NCBI RefSeq assembly: GCF_048771995.1
Contig: NC_133050.1
Location: forward strand, 5,406,501 to 5,470,500
Direction: 5' to 3'
Length of the DNA stretch: 64,000 nucleotides
From: Taeniopygia guttata
Taxonomy: Eukaryota > Chordata > Aves > Passeriformes > Estrildidae
Shown here: positions 1 through 12,004 of the stretch, piece after piece
How positions within the stretch are numbered: position 1 is the first letter of the stretch
Layout: each line of letters starts with the position of its first letter
The notes under the pieces: model-generated
What the model was told of the DNA's origin: nothing
What the model saw: the letters and a program-made list of their open reading frames with translations, nothing else
Database searches by the model: none
Translations under genes and position numbers: made by a program

Positions 1-190
1 GGAGCGCGGAAAGGGAAGGGAGCGCGGGAAGGGAGCGCGGGAAGGGAGCGCGGGAAAGGTGCGCGGGAAGAGAGCGCGGGAAGGGAGTGCGGACAGGGAG
101 CGCGGGAAGGGAGCGCGGGAAGAACGCGCGGGAAGGGAAAGGAGCGCGGGAAGGGAAAGGAGCGCGGGAAGGGAAGAACGCGCGGGAAGC
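1..190. repeat. GC-rich purine minisatellite
   Basis: An imperfect tandem array of about 14-15 bp built on GGGAAGGGAGCGCGG continues from before the left edge. The + strand is nearly all purine except for the GCGC step, and it repeatedly gives four G-runs with short loops, which fits a G-quadruplex. It lies where the PMF1 5' end is expected from mammalian gene order, but no start codon for a leftward gene is visible here. Confidence 0.85.
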
Positions 191-290
191 GTTTGTGCCG
201 CTCGGCGGGGCCGCCCCGCCCGGCGCTCCCGGTCCGAACCGAACCGAACCGTGACAAAAACCGGCCCCGAAGCGAAGCAGCGTGACTGTG
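191..290. promoter_or_regulatory. CpG-rich flank, possible promoter of the next gene to the left
   Basis: This CpG-dense segment follows the purine array and ends sharply in AT-rich DNA near 290. In mammals PMF1 begins very close to the end of SLC25A44 and runs in the same direction, so a CpG island here would suit its promoter. No exon, start codon or splice donor on the minus strand can be recognised inside the window, so this rests on position and composition only. Confidence 0.25.
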
Positions 291-1110
291 AAAAATACGT
301 ATTTTATGATTTGGCTTTTCGCAAATGTTGCAATGAATATATGTGTGAAGTTAGAAAGTGATGCTGTATTAATTCTCTTAAGTAGTATCTTAAACAGAGT
401 TTTAGGTTCCAACATAATGTTAAAATAGAAACTCTGCTACGTGAAGGGTTTTTTAAGAAATGAGATACTTGCTTCGAGTAATACCTAAATCTTCCAGAAA
501 ACAGGAATTTACAGTTTTCTTATCAGAAGAAGCTAATTTCTTCAGGCCTTGCTCAGACTCAAAGACGCCATGGAAATGAAAGGAAACAGTTGACATACAA
601 GAAACAGAGTTGTTTTAAATAGAATGTATGCATAACCATGAAGGATATATGAATATGCAACAGGCTGTTGCTTTTAAGGTCATTCCTTTGTTCACAAAGT
701 ATGCTTTTCGTGACTTAGTGTCTGGGAGCATCCAGACGTCCATAATTCTTCACTTTTTATTATCTTATAATTATCCTAACTTTAAATTTTATTACTCTAA
801 TTATATTACTATTTTAATAATAAAATTATTATTATTAAACTTTTAAAAATTTAAAAAATCAAATAATTAACGTTTTTCACAGTGACAAAGCGTCCTTCCC
901 TCCCTGGAAATGGCCGCCCTGCCCCCCAGCGGCTTTTAGTGAAACAAAACGATCGAGCCTGAAGAATTCAAGGAGAAAAGAAGCAGCAAAGTTAGAGATG
1001 AAAAGCTAAGGGTGAAACCCTTTCTGTGACACGACAAAAAGCAGCAGCCTCCCCTGGTGTGGAGGCTCATGTGCTTTGAAATGCAGGCACCAAACGGAAG
1101 GTCTCTCACG
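291..1110. other. AT-rich flank with candidate polyA signals
   Basis: There is no coding signal here. The stretch 740-870 is extremely AT-rich. On the minus strand, canonical AATAAA hexamers are read from 788-793 and 756-761, and another from 1111-1116. Any of them could end the SLC25A44 transcript, giving a 3' UTR of about 1.9 to 2.3 kb. A cDNA 3' end would decide which is used. Confidence 0.5.
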
Positions 1111-3023
1111 TTTATTAGTTGTCAAGGAACGTTGCTGGTTACGAGAGGAACATTAAGTTTGACAGTGTCTCCCCACACCGGTGCTTCTGCCCCCCTGTTC
1201 TGCACACTGGGACTGGCCCTGCTGCACCTGGCAGAGGTTGATCGTTATTGTTCCTGTTGATATTGGTGTTAACATCCTGCTGCCTTGTGATTTGGGGTTC
1301 TGTTGTTCTGCTTTTCAGAGCAAAATCTATTATTAGAGTGAGAGCAGAGTGGTGTCAACTTTTAATCAACAAACACGAGAGCAGAGCAGGTGCAGAAGGT
1401 GCTGATCCAACAATTCCACCAGTGGCTCCAGCATCCAGTGCCTTTTTTCTGAGCACTGCAGGAAACAAAAATGGGATGAAGAGGGCTCTGACGACTCACC
1501 CACAGCCCCATCACAGCATTGCCCCTTAGAATCAAGCTCTGCCCTTAGCAGAGAAGCCTCTCCCTCCTCAGCAGCAGCTTCAGCACCCTCCATCTCCAGC
1601 AGGGACGAAGAGCAGAGCCACACTTGGTGAGTCCCCTCGGGAAGAGACAGCCAAGTGGAGCCCAGCAACAGCCACAGGTCAGCAGGATCAACACCTCAAC
1701 CAAAATTCCTGGATATGGCAGAAGGGGAATGGGGTGGTGCACCCTGTTGTGTGGACGTGCACCCCAAACCCCCCCGAGATGAGCACCACGTGTGGGCTGG
1801 CAGCATGAAAGACAAATCTCAACCACCAAGAGCAGCAGAGTGCAGTCAAACAATCCCCTCCCTCCCCTCCCCTCCCCAAAAAGCAGCCTCTGGTTTCATC
1901 CCCCTGAAGTTTTCACCTGGTAAAATACACAGAGCATAGCTCAGGCTTCTGATCCAGCAATTGTGCAAAACATTATCCTTGCCCTTCCCAAACTGGATGA
2001 GCAGAATTTAAACTCATTAAGTGAACCACCACTTCTTATTCAATGTAAGCATGCCTGTCAGGTTTGAACCGGATCAAAAGCCAGCACAAGGCTTTTCCTT
2101 CCTCACGTCCCATCTAATTATAGCTCAAAGCCCATTCAGTTCTCATCCAGCTGCTGGCAGCACCACGATCAAACACTTCTAAACTGCATTTCTGGGCTTA
2201 AACTAGCTAAGGTGGGAAGTGGCCACAGCCACTCTGAACATGCAGGATTGACACACTGAACAAGGCCACAGGACAACCATTCAGTTCTCCAGAAATCAGA
2301 ATAAGCTTCCCTAAAATAAAAAAAAAAATAAATTACAACAGATTAAAAACACAAGTTAGGTGTCAAAACCGCCATCAGCTAATTCCAAACAGCCAGCTCA
2401 ACTCCCGACTTGCTATCAGCCACTTGCTGTTTGGAGGATGAGAGCGGGGAACATTTTCCAAGAATATACAAAACAAGTATGTAGATCTACTCAAAACGCA
2501 GGAAATCAGGTCTGAAGTGATTCCAGGTTACTCTTGTCTCACATCTTCTAGAAATAAAAGCAGGTAATTGGAGAAAGTCACTTGTCTATTTTCTGCTTCC
2601 AGCTTCCCACAGCACAACTGCCACTGGAGACATCCCAGCAGAGGGTCCTGCTGCAGGCTGTGAGTCTCCTTGGAAGTTTGGCAAAGATGAAAATAATTTA
2701 AAGACAATAAATTGGCTTTTTGCTTAAGCCAGTAAGTCTTTAATTTAAAAAAAAAGGAATTAATAACTTGCCAGGATGCATTCACACACCTTGAATGGAC
2801 TGTTCCAGGCAAAGAGCACTGCCAAAGGTCACAGTTTAAGCAAAACCAGCAGCAGACCGTTGCATGACACTCAAATCTAAAGAGGTGCAGTTGCTTTTGC
2901 ATCCGCCTTGTGCTGTGAAACCAGCCAGAGACAAAGGCACAGCAGCTGCGACACATCCCAGGCTCTCCCCTGCAACAGACCAAACTCAGAGTTCACAGGA
3001 AGGTTCTCCTCCACCAGCTGCCT
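1111..3023 (-). other. SLC25A44: SLC25A44 3' untranslated region (inferred)
   Basis: This is the non-coding sequence between the stop codon of SLC25A44 and the first upstream-facing AATAAA (1111-1116). ATTAAA variants are also read on the minus strand near 1361-1366 and around 2735. No tandem array or CR1 copy interrupts it. The extent is inferred, because no transcript boundary can be seen directly. Confidence 0.5.
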
Positions 3024-6000
3024 CTACCAGTGCCTCGAGTCCACCAGCTCCGGGCGCAGGCTCAGCTTCTTCAGCGTTTCGTAGCCCACCACGATGACGA
3101 TGGTGGAAGGAGTGGCCGAAATGATGCGGGCAGAGAGGCCTTTGGTCAGCCCCCAGGGACCTTCCTCTGCAATGAGCTGCTTGAAGGTGAGAATGATGGA
3201 GCTCTTGCCTTCCACCTGCAATGCCAGAACAAACATTGACAGAGCTGCCAGACTCCATACCGAGCTGCACTGGGGCTCTGCTGCGACTGAACACTCTGGA
3301 GACGACAGATCAGCCACTCCAACAGCCTTGATCTAGTCTGCAGAACTCCCTGAGGAGGGCAGCAAAAAAAGCACAAAGTCCTAAGGAGGCAGCAGGAGGC
3401 AGCAGCTCTCCCTTTCTGAAGGGAAAGCCTGTCTGAGCAGGCCAGGCTGGCACTGCCAGCCTTGCTCCCTGGGCTCCTCTTGCTAATGCTGAGGGCAAAT
3501 TAAGCAGCTTCTACCTAGGATGAAAGGCCCAGGAGAGCAGGGAAGCAGCTCACCTGAAAGCACAGAGATGAGAGCCCAGGCTGAACCCCACCCTGCACTG
3601 TGGCAAGCACGCTGAGCTCTTACCTGGACCCGAGCCCTCACCACATCCATGGGGTTGGTGAGGGTGGAAGCTGTGGCAGCCGCAAGGGGCCCTGATATCG
3701 CTTGCAGAAGGAGGTGGGGACAGTCTTTAGGAGTCAAACTCGAAAGCTGTTCTGGGAACAGGAGAGAGAGGAAACGTTCAGTGGATGCTCATCATTTCCT
3801 TAACTCCACCCCCTAACTCCAGCTGATGTGCAGTGGGCAGAATCCTGATTTACAGCCTGCCAGCTCCTCCCACAGAGTCTCAAAGTGGTGCTTCCCACAC
3901 CAACCAGAAGCTGGCACAGCACAGGGAGCAGGACTCACCACACTGGTGGCTCCAGTACACTCCCCATGCCTTGTCCCACAGCCTCCCATCGCTGCCACTC
4001 TGGCTTCCAGGCCAGTGGGGCAAATTGGACAGAATAAGCTTCCACATCCCCAAAACAGAGCACGAAAATACCCACCCTCTTTAGAAGGTGGAGGAAGCCT
4101 TAAGACAAGGCTCCAGTGGAAGGTGTCTGCAGAGATCTGTGCAGAAAGCTGTCACTACTGGGCACTGCCTACGAGATACCCTGGTATCCCTAAGGAGGAA
4201 AGCACCATGTAGTGCTCATCCCAGATTTCCTCACTCTGCTCCTGCTGCCTGGCCAATAGGATTTGACTCTCCCACACTTTCACTGGTTAAAGTTGGACAG
4301 AGGAATGTTCAAAGCCCCGTGTTTTGGACGATGAGGAAGCCTGTCTGGCATGAGGGAAGGAAGCAGCTCTGGTTGAGACCTTGAACACTGCCTGGAATCA
4401 GGGCCAGCAGTGTCCTTTGAACCTGAGGAGGGTTCAGTGACCCCTGCTGCTGCTCCAGGATCAGTGGACTGGGAAATGCACCCAAAGCAGATTCATTGAC
4501 AGCTGGGGCTTGTTTCCCATCATCTCAATGTCCACTGAGAAGACGGGGAAAGAGCAAACACCTGGAAGCTGAGAGCTCTGGTCTCTCCATATCAACTGCA
4601 TTTTCTTACATGCCCTCCTTTAAGGCCTTTTGGCATGAAAATCTTACAGTTTGTACACCGGGTTTTGGTCTTATAAACTGTTGACATGGAGACTGATGGG
4701 AGCACTCCCACAAAGTACAGACCAACATGCCAAGCTGCCACTGCCATTTAAATGCAGCACCAATGCTTCCTCTAGCTACCAGAACTCTGGAAAGTACACA
4801 GGACCTTTGAGACCTCTGGATTTTGAAGGAAAGGTGCATCTTGACCTCCAAGATGTACTTTAGGCCCAGTAGAGCAAAACCAAAATTGCTCATTACCACC
4901 ACCTTTTAGCAGAAATTAGGTAACTAGAGGCCTAAAAACCATGTGCAAAGCTGCATGGCAGAAATCTAAAGGATCATCAGAGGTGGAAGTAAACCTTAGT
5001 TGGCCAACACCTTTAGCCTTTTGGAAACACCCTAAGGAGTGTGACAACTGAGCTAGGGAGAAAGAACTTTCTACTGAGTGCAGTTTTCCATCACAAGACT
5101 CAGTGCCAATTTTAAAGTTACCAAAACTGAAGCAACACGTGACAGAAATCCAGGGAAGATTTGGCCCTTGTCTCTGCCTGTTGGTTTTGCCATGAGATTT
5201 GTGGCTCTAAAAGTCCCTTTGCCATATATGAGATGCCTGAACTCACATGAACTGAAAGATGAACTGTACTTACATGGTGGCTCCAAAACTCTGCCTTCCT
5301 CACTCCCGTGGAGAAGGCACTATTTGGGATTAGTGGAAGAGAAAGTTAAAGCAGATGCTTGAAGCCCCACTTGCCTGGAGCCATCCAGTTTGAAGTCCTA
5401 TAGCACTTGGACCCCTTGTTCTGTATTGAAACACCTCTGCTCTGTTAAACTTCCACCCAACATCTGCAGAATTCCCACACAACCAGATGTGGCTGCTTAG
5501 TTCAGGACGGATTCTGCTCCCACCCCCAGAGAGAAAGCAAATCACGCTGAATCCACAGTGTCAAGAGTCCATCCGAGGGGCTTCTGGCTCTCCTGGGATA
5601 AGAGACATTTCAAGCCTCCTTTCACTTACCAGCATAGAAGTGGTAGAAGGGCCACCAGACCGCACTGTTGGGAATATAAGTGAGCAGCGAGGCCACATAA
5701 CCCCTGTAGAAGCCTCTAAAACCGTCAGCCTTGAAAATCTGTACAATGATGTCCTTGGTTTGGCCAAAGACCAGCAGACGCTTGCCATCCTGGTTCTGCA
5801 CCTTGAACCTGCCCATGCTTTCCCCCTTCCTCTGCATCATGAGGTGCTGGGAGATGACATCGATGGGCACCGTGATGCTCTGGGCCACCAGGGAGGCCGA
5901 GCCACCGGCCACCAGGGACTTGACGGCGTTGTTGTTGTTGTACCGCGACACGTACTTCCGAGTGAGCTCGTACGTGGTCACGTAGCACTGCCCTGAGATC

Positions 6001-6251
6001 AGGGTGAAGGTGTTGACCAAGAAGCCACGGTAGAGCCCGGCCGCCCCTTCTGTCCGCAGGATTTTCACAAAGGCATCAAACGTCCCGTTGTACAGGCTCT
6101 TGCCCTTCTGAACCTGCAGCCGCGTGCGGATGAGCGTGAAGGGGTAAACGCTCACCCGGATCATCATAGTCATGCAAATCCCAAACACGTAGAATTTCCT
6201 TTTGTCCAGGTGCTCCCACTCGATGATGGGGATGTTCCGTTTGTCCTCCAT
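3024..6251 (-). CDS. SLC25A44: Solute carrier family 25 member 44 (mitochondrial carrier)
   Basis: This is a mitochondrial inner-membrane carrier of the SLC25 family; the mammalian protein imports branched-chain amino acids into mitochondria. The coding exons are 6251-5630, 3751-3624 and 3215-3024, with introns GTAAGT...CAG and GTAAGA...CAG. The phases close to 313 residues, and human is about 314. Three carrier repeats are visible, each with its signature helix: PFTLIR at residues 37-42 (degenerate), PIDVIS at 129-134 and PMDVVR at 241-246. The protein ends in LVDSRHW, as in mammals. An NNNN tract at residues 105-108 sits in the linker between repeats 1 and 2. The exon carrying the start codon extends upstream to a good acceptor at 6348 (TTTCAG), leaving 97 bases of 5' UTR, so the first exon is non-coding. 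The ATG beginning MEDKRNIPIIEWEHL is the family start. The gene is ubiquitous in type with a CpG-island promoter near 11.7 kb. Confidence 0.97.
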
Positions 6252-6348
6252 GGCTCCCTGGGGTCAGGCAGGAGGGGTCCAGATCTCCCTCAAAGGTGCA
6301 GAGCAGATCCAGGCCCAGCCTTCCAGCCTTGACTGCAAGTGCTGGCAC
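6252..6348 (-). other. SLC25A44: SLC25A44 5' UTR part of exon 2
   Basis: The bases between the start codon and the acceptor CTCATTTCAG read on the minus strand fit the 5' UTR part of the first coding exon. No in-frame upstream ATG competes with the chosen start. Confidence 0.6.
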
Positions 6349-7640
6349 CTGAAATGAGAGACCCCTTGGGTAGAGGACAAAGCCCCGCTCGCTACAACCG
6401 CCCACATCACCTCCAGCCTGGCTGACTCTCCTGGAGCACACAGCAAACCCCTGCACAGCATTGTGCTGGCCCAGCAGAGGGATGTAACCTCCAGAGGCAG
6501 GGCCCTACCGTGTGGCTGATGGTGACACCTTCTCATGTTACTGAGGCTGTTTTCTGAGCTCCAGCAGCAGCTCTCACCACAGCCCAGACTGCTCTGTGGA
6601 AAAGCAAAGCTCCCATGCCTTCAGAAGCAGACTGGCACCACTCCAGCAGCACACACACCTTTTAAAGGACACGCAAGATCAGGGATGGCCAACCAAAGCA
6701 GCTTCTCCCCAGTCATTCCAAGCCTGTGAGGCTCCCAGGTGTCAGGACGTGACTTTTCAGTTCCAGGATCTGTACAAAGAAGAAAGTGACAAATCCTTTT
6801 GTGTTCCTAGATTCCCTGCATGAATTAGACCCATTTCTTTGGGCACTTCCATTCTTATCTTCCTAAAGCTGGAGGGTGATGAGAAGGTGAAAAGAACAAC
6901 AATGGGAAAACAAGGCAAGACAGCCATGTAGGGTCTCCACACTGATGACCAAGATGCTGAAAAGAAGGGGTTAAATGACAGCTGGGGATCTCTCTGTTGA
7001 GCTGCTTGTCAGCTACACGAGCAAAGTTCACCCTCCCTTCCAACACTCCTGATCTGATAACCTCCCTTCACTGCTGGCTGTGCTCAGGGCACCAGGAATG
7101 GGGAAGATGAGGAGGGAGGGGTAGTTCAGCCTCCTCCAGCCCCAGTTGCTGCAGCTCATCACCCAGCAGGCACTAACTGCTTCTCCACAACCAGGCTCCT
7201 GCTACTTTCAGCTGCTGTAATTAGTAAATTAACTTTCTGCGTGATTAACCAAGCTTGGGCTAAGGGAACCGACACACAAGGCCAGGCAGCAGGAGAAGCA
7301 CAGCTCAGAGAATCACCCAAAACAACATGGACCAGTTCACTGCTGGTAAGGACTTACTTTCACATCAAATTAAAAACACCCTGGGGTGTTGGGTGGCTGA
7401 ACTTTTGGGAAAGGCTTGACTGCAGCTGGATCACAACTTGTATTCCAGGCACTGGAAGTGTGTGCCAAGGCACGAGCTGAATTGCTGGAGAGCAGAGCTA
7501 GAGCAAGAAGCAGGAACAGGAACAAGGGAGACAAAACCTTGATCTGAAAACAGATTCACCAAGTGAGAACTCCAAGGGATGGGCAGTCACCACCACACAC
7601 TGATTTGGGGACACCTTACATTACCAAGCCATAACATCAG
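6349..7640. other. SLC25A44 intron 1, distal part
   Basis: This is unique intronic sequence. I see no exon, RNA gene or repeat that I can name in it. Confidence 0.5.
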
Positions 7641-7644
7641 TGCC

Positions 7645-7945
7645 TAAAGGAGCTCCAAGGGAGAGGCCCTTGGGACAAGAGCCTGGAGTGACAGGACAGA
7701 TGGAATGGCTTCCCACTGACCAAGAGCAGGGTTAGATGGATATTGGGAAGGAATTGTTCCTCATGAGGGTGGGCAGGCCCTGGCACAGGGTGCCCAGAGC
7801 AGCTGTGGCTGCCCCTGGATCCCTGGATGTGTCCAAGGTCAGGCTGGACAGGGCTTGGGGCAACCTGGGACAGTGGAAGGTGTCCCTGCCATGGCAGGGG
7901 TGGGATGAAATGGGCTTTAAGGTCCCTTCCAACCCAAACCAGTCT
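7645..7945 (+). mobile_element. CR1 LINE 3' fragment
   Basis: This matches the avian CR1 3' end on the + strand: a segment with GAGGGTGGGCAGGCCCTGG, then the GTGCCCAGAGCAGCTGTGG block, the GGAAGGTGTCCCTGCC block, and an end near AAGGTCCCTTCCAACCC. It is 5'-truncated, as nearly all CR1 copies are, and antisense to SLC25A44 in its first intron. Confidence 0.9.
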
Positions 7946-9649
7946 GGACTCTTAGGGAAATGTCTCAACACTTCAGAATTCATGAAAATCTCACGCAGGC
8001 CAGAGACATTCTGTTAGAAACACAGTAACAAAACAACTGGAAGTTGTTTACCTCTGGCACAGAGAAGAAGTTACAGTTATGAAATGAAGGCAGATCAGGG
8101 TGGGTGTCATATTAAGTGACCATTTCAATGCCAGTTGGCCAACAAAATATTTGCTGAACAGGAGCAAATGGCATTACAGGCTACCACAGCTCCTGCAGAT
8201 GGACAGGGGAATTAAAAACACCCCCAAAAAACACCTTTTTACCATTGTAAAGAGAGCTACACTTCACCCTGCCAGCCAATTGCCTTGGTAGTTAAGGCAC
8301 AACAAACACCCCAGCCTGGCTAAGCAAAGCCTGGACTGCTTTAGTTACAATTACAGCCTTAGTGGGTTTGCTAATATTGACATGATGTGACACACAAAGC
8401 TTCCTGCACAAGAATTATCTGTGCACAGCATCTATGAAAACACAGCTAGAGTCCCACTAGCTTAATATTTAATTAAAAAAATTAAAATAGAGTCTAGCCA
8501 ATATGATTCCCTGGTGAAGCCTGAGGGTTTAGTCCATACTCCAAATTCCTCTGCCAGCCAGGGATGGAACTGAGCTCCCCACAAAGGAAAGGGAAGGGCT
8601 GCCTGCAAAAAACATCCTTATTACTGCAATATGGAAAACAAAACAACAACAACAATAATAATTCCTTGATCTTTATTTAGTTTTAGGTGCTCTAGTGCTT
8701 TGGGTTTAGAATTTCAGCCACAACTTCTTGAGGAAACAGCTATACTTCCTCTGGACTCTCACCAATAACTCCTCTCATTCAGGATCTGAGTTGGACAAAG
8801 TCACTTTGACCCCACGGCTCTGAGGCACTCCAAGTCCCTCCTGTGTGGAAGGAGGAAGGGATCCTGGCAGCTCCAGGGATGCTGCAGCTCCAGCACGGCT
8901 GCAATTCTTATGCTGCCAACACAAAGAGTTTTGCTCAGAGCATTTAATCTTCCAGAAATTTAGACCATGGCCTTGCTTAGGGCAGGGATCCCATCACACT
9001 CATCAAGCAACTCTTTGATGATCTTTCAAGGGATTTTAGGGAGACTGATATAAAAGTAATCCATCTACATCTCCTAAGAATTGACCTGCCCTCCAAAGCA
9101 AGGTACAAGCACACCACAGCTCACACATCCTTAAACTTTGGAGCAGCTTCCTGCCAAAAGCACCCTCAGTGGTTCCTTCCCACCACACACAAAACAGCAT
9201 TTCTTGAACTTCTGCCTGGAAATCCAAGCAGGGGGGTACTGAGCAGGGCGTCCCTTCTCCTGCTCTCTCATCTGGGCACAGCCTCAGTCTCCTACACACA
9301 GAACTCGGTGTAAACCCCCCAGTTCATGCCCTTTAATGCCACCCTGTCAGTCTGGTCCCCAAAGCACTCGCTGCTGCAGCTGGAGCTAAAGACGATTCTC
9401 TGGCAGACACAGACAGGGCCTTTGTGTGCCCGGGCAGGGATGTGCCCTGCCTGGCATGCTAATGCCTCAGCACCCGCCTGGGAACCATCTGCAGTCAGCC
9501 CCAGGCTGCTGGGCACCTCCTCCAGCACAGAATCACACCACAGCCTGAGCTGGACAGGGCCCAGCAGGGACAGCTCTGGAGTGAATGTGAACGGCCCATC
9601 CGGGATGGAACCTTGACCTCGGTGTTACCGGCACCGGGAGCAGCTCACC
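7946..9649. other. SLC25A44 intron 1, middle part
   Basis: This is intronic sequence with no recognisable gene. Short AT-rich patches occur near 8460-8500 and 8640-8670, the latter with CAA and AAT triplets. Nothing else stands out. Confidence 0.5.
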
Positions 9650-10709
9650 GAGCTCAGCTAACGCCACACTCAGCTCACCGAGGTGAGCTAACACCACATC
9701 CACCTCACCGAGCTCAGCTAACCCACATCCACCTCACTGAGGTGAGCTAACACCACATCCACCTCACCGAGCTCAGCTAATGCCACATCCATCCCACCGA
9801 GCTCAGCTAACGCCACAGTCAGCTGACCGAGCTGCACATCCATCCCACCGAGCTGCACATCCATCCCACTGAGCTCAGCTAACCCCAAATCCATCCCACC
9901 GAGTTCCACATCCATCCCTCCGAGCTCAGCTAACGCCACATCCACCTCACCGAGCTGCACATCCACCTCACTGAGCTCAGCTAACCCCAAATCCATCACA
10001 CCGAGCTGCACATCCATCCCACCGAGCTCCACATCCACCTCACTGAGCTCAGCTAATGCCACATCCACCTCACCAAGCTCCACATCCATCCCACTGGGCT
10101 CCACATCCATCCCACCGAGCTCAGCTAACCCACATCCACGTCACCGAGGTGAGCTAACACCACATCCACCTCACTGAGCTCAGCTAACCCCACATCCATC
10201 CCACCGAGCTGAGCTAACCCCACATCCATCCCACCGAGCTCCACATCCACCTCACTGAGCTCAGCTAACCCCACATCCATCCCACCGAGCTCCACATCCA
10301 CCTCACTGAGCTCAGCTAACCCCACATCCATCCCACCGAGCTCAGCTAACCCCAAATCCATCCCACCGAGCTGCACATCCATCCCACTGAGCTGCACAGC
10401 CATCCCACCGAGCTGCACAGCCATCCCACCGAGCTGCACAGCCATCCCACCGAGCTCAGCTAACCCACATCCACCTCACCGAGCTGCACATCCATCCCAC
10501 CGAGCTCAGCTAACCCACATCCACCTCACCGAGCTGCACATCCATCCCACCGAGCTCAGCTAACCCACATCCATCCCACCGAGTTCCACATCCATCCCAC
10601 CGAGCTCAGCTAACCCCACATCCATCCCACCGAGCTCAGCTAACCCCACATCCATCGCACTGAGCTGAGCTAACCCCACATCCAGCTCACTCTCCCCGAG
10701 CTGAGCCAA
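9650..10709. repeat. Composite minisatellite (30-bp and 18-bp modules)
   Basis: About 1 kb of tandem sequence is built from two interleaved modules. The long one is about 30 bp and carries CCACCGAGCTCAGCTAAC. The short one is about 18 bp and carries CACATCCATCCCACCGAGCT without the CTAAC part. Module order is irregular, which points to repeated unequal exchange. It lies in the first intron of SLC25A44, about 1 kb inside the promoter. Frames without stops across it are a by-product of the units. Confidence 0.95.
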
Positions 10710-10877
10710 CGCGCACTTCGCTCCTAACCCCAGCCCGCGGAGGGCCAGAACCCGGACCCGGCACAGGAGGGAGCGCTGCTCGGACCCGGCCCTGGCAGCT
10801 CTGGGGACAGCCGCGGCTCCGCTGTGGCAGCGGCTCTCCGGTGGCAGCACCGCTCCCGCCGCAGCAGCTCGGCCGTG

Positions 10878-11118
10878 CCCGGGGACACCGAACGGCGGCA
10901 CGGCTCCGGACACCGAACGGCGGCACGGCTCCGGGACACCGAACGTGGCACGGCCCGGGGACACCGAACGGCGGCACAGCCCGGGGACACCGAACGGCGG
11001 CACGGCCCGGGGACACCGAACGGCGGCACAGCCCGGGGACACCGAACGGCGGCACGGCCCGGGGGCACCGAACGGCGGCACGGCCCGGGGGCACCGAACG
11101 GCGGCACGGCCCGGTCCG
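10878..11118. repeat. 26-bp CpG-rich minisatellite
   Basis: About nine tandem units of about 26 bp are present, each with CACCGAACGGCGGCACGG followed by a CCCGGGGA or CTCCGGGA segment. Almost every unit keeps five or more CpG sites, so the array has not decayed and is probably unmethylated, being inside the SLC25A44 CpG island. Confidence 0.93.
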
Positions 11119-11499
11119 CTCAAGGTCACCGCCGGGCCAGGCGCGTCCCCCGCCCCGCCGCTCCGTGTGCCGGGGCTGTCCCCGCTGTCCCCAAGCCGGC
11201 GGTACCTCCGGGGGGCTCCGGCTCCCCATCCACCCCGGGGAGGGCTCCGGTGTCTGTCCTGAGGAGGGTCCCCGGACCCTGCAGCTGCTTTCCCCGCGGG
11301 GTTCGAGCCCTGTCCCGCCTGCCCCGCGCCGAGCGGCTCCGGGCCCGTCCCCTCTGCCCCGGTTCTTCCTCCCGGGTCCTTCCTCCCGGGTTCTTCAAGG
11401 GGTCTCACACCAACCCCGCACCCCACCCCTCGCCAGCCGCCCCCTCTCCCCCGCTGCCGTCCTCCCGTCCAGCCGCGCTGCTCCACACCTGCCCGGGCC

Positions 11500-11830
11500 C
11501 CGCTCAGCCGCCGCCGCCGCCCGCACCGGCGCCGGGCCGCCACCGTCGGGCTGTGCCGCACCGCTGCAGACCCCGGCCAGGCCTGTCCCCGGCCCCGGCC
11601 CCGGCAGCCCCTCACCTCACGGCGGCGGGAGGGAGCCCCGAGAGCCACGGGCCGGGACGGCCCCGCCGCGCCATGGCCGCTCCCCGCCGGAAGTGACCGG
11701 CGGCGTCAGCGCCCGGCCGCCGCCGCCATCTTGGCACCGGGCAGAGGTCGCACCGGAAGTGCCCGCGCGCTTCCGGCCCGCAGTAAAGAGGGCGGCGGGA
11801 GGGGCGCCTTAAAGGGACCGCGCCGAATTA
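11500..11830 (-). promoter_or_regulatory. SLC25A44: SLC25A44 CpG-island promoter and non-coding exon 1
   Basis: This dense CpG island has two consensus ETS sites (CCGGAAGT at 11687-11694 and 11753-11760), a reversed TTCCGG at 11771, and a YY1-type GCCATCTTGG at 11725-11734, a common set in TATA-less housekeeping promoters. A strong splice donor on the minus strand (GAG then GTGAGG) sits at 11616, so exon 1 may run from about 11740 to 11616. It contains only a short upstream ATG frame and is non-coding with respect to the carrier. The exact start site is inferred. Confidence 0.7.
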
Positions 11831-12004
11831 CGGCTCTTAAAGGGCCAGTGTCCCTCAGCGCTGCGTGCGGGCTCTGCGTGCTGGGGAGGCCGGGGCGTGC
11901 CAGAAGGGGACAACAGCACGGATGCACCCACGGGACGGAGTGATGGGCGGGTGTGAGAGAGCTGTCCCGCACTCCCGGCACTCTGTGCCCCTTTATGTGC
12001 ATAC

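Noticed and set aside
5622-5629. Reading SLC25A44 straight through 5629 to a stop after GK
   Set aside because: The GTAAGT donor at 5629 and the phase-matched exon at 3751 restore the family sequence, so this is only intron read-through.
10560-11648. A 362-codon open minus frame across the SLC25A44 CpG island
   Set aside because: GC-rich DNA with few stop codons plus a 26-bp array explains it. Its composition is only R, G, P and A-rich, and it has no family features.
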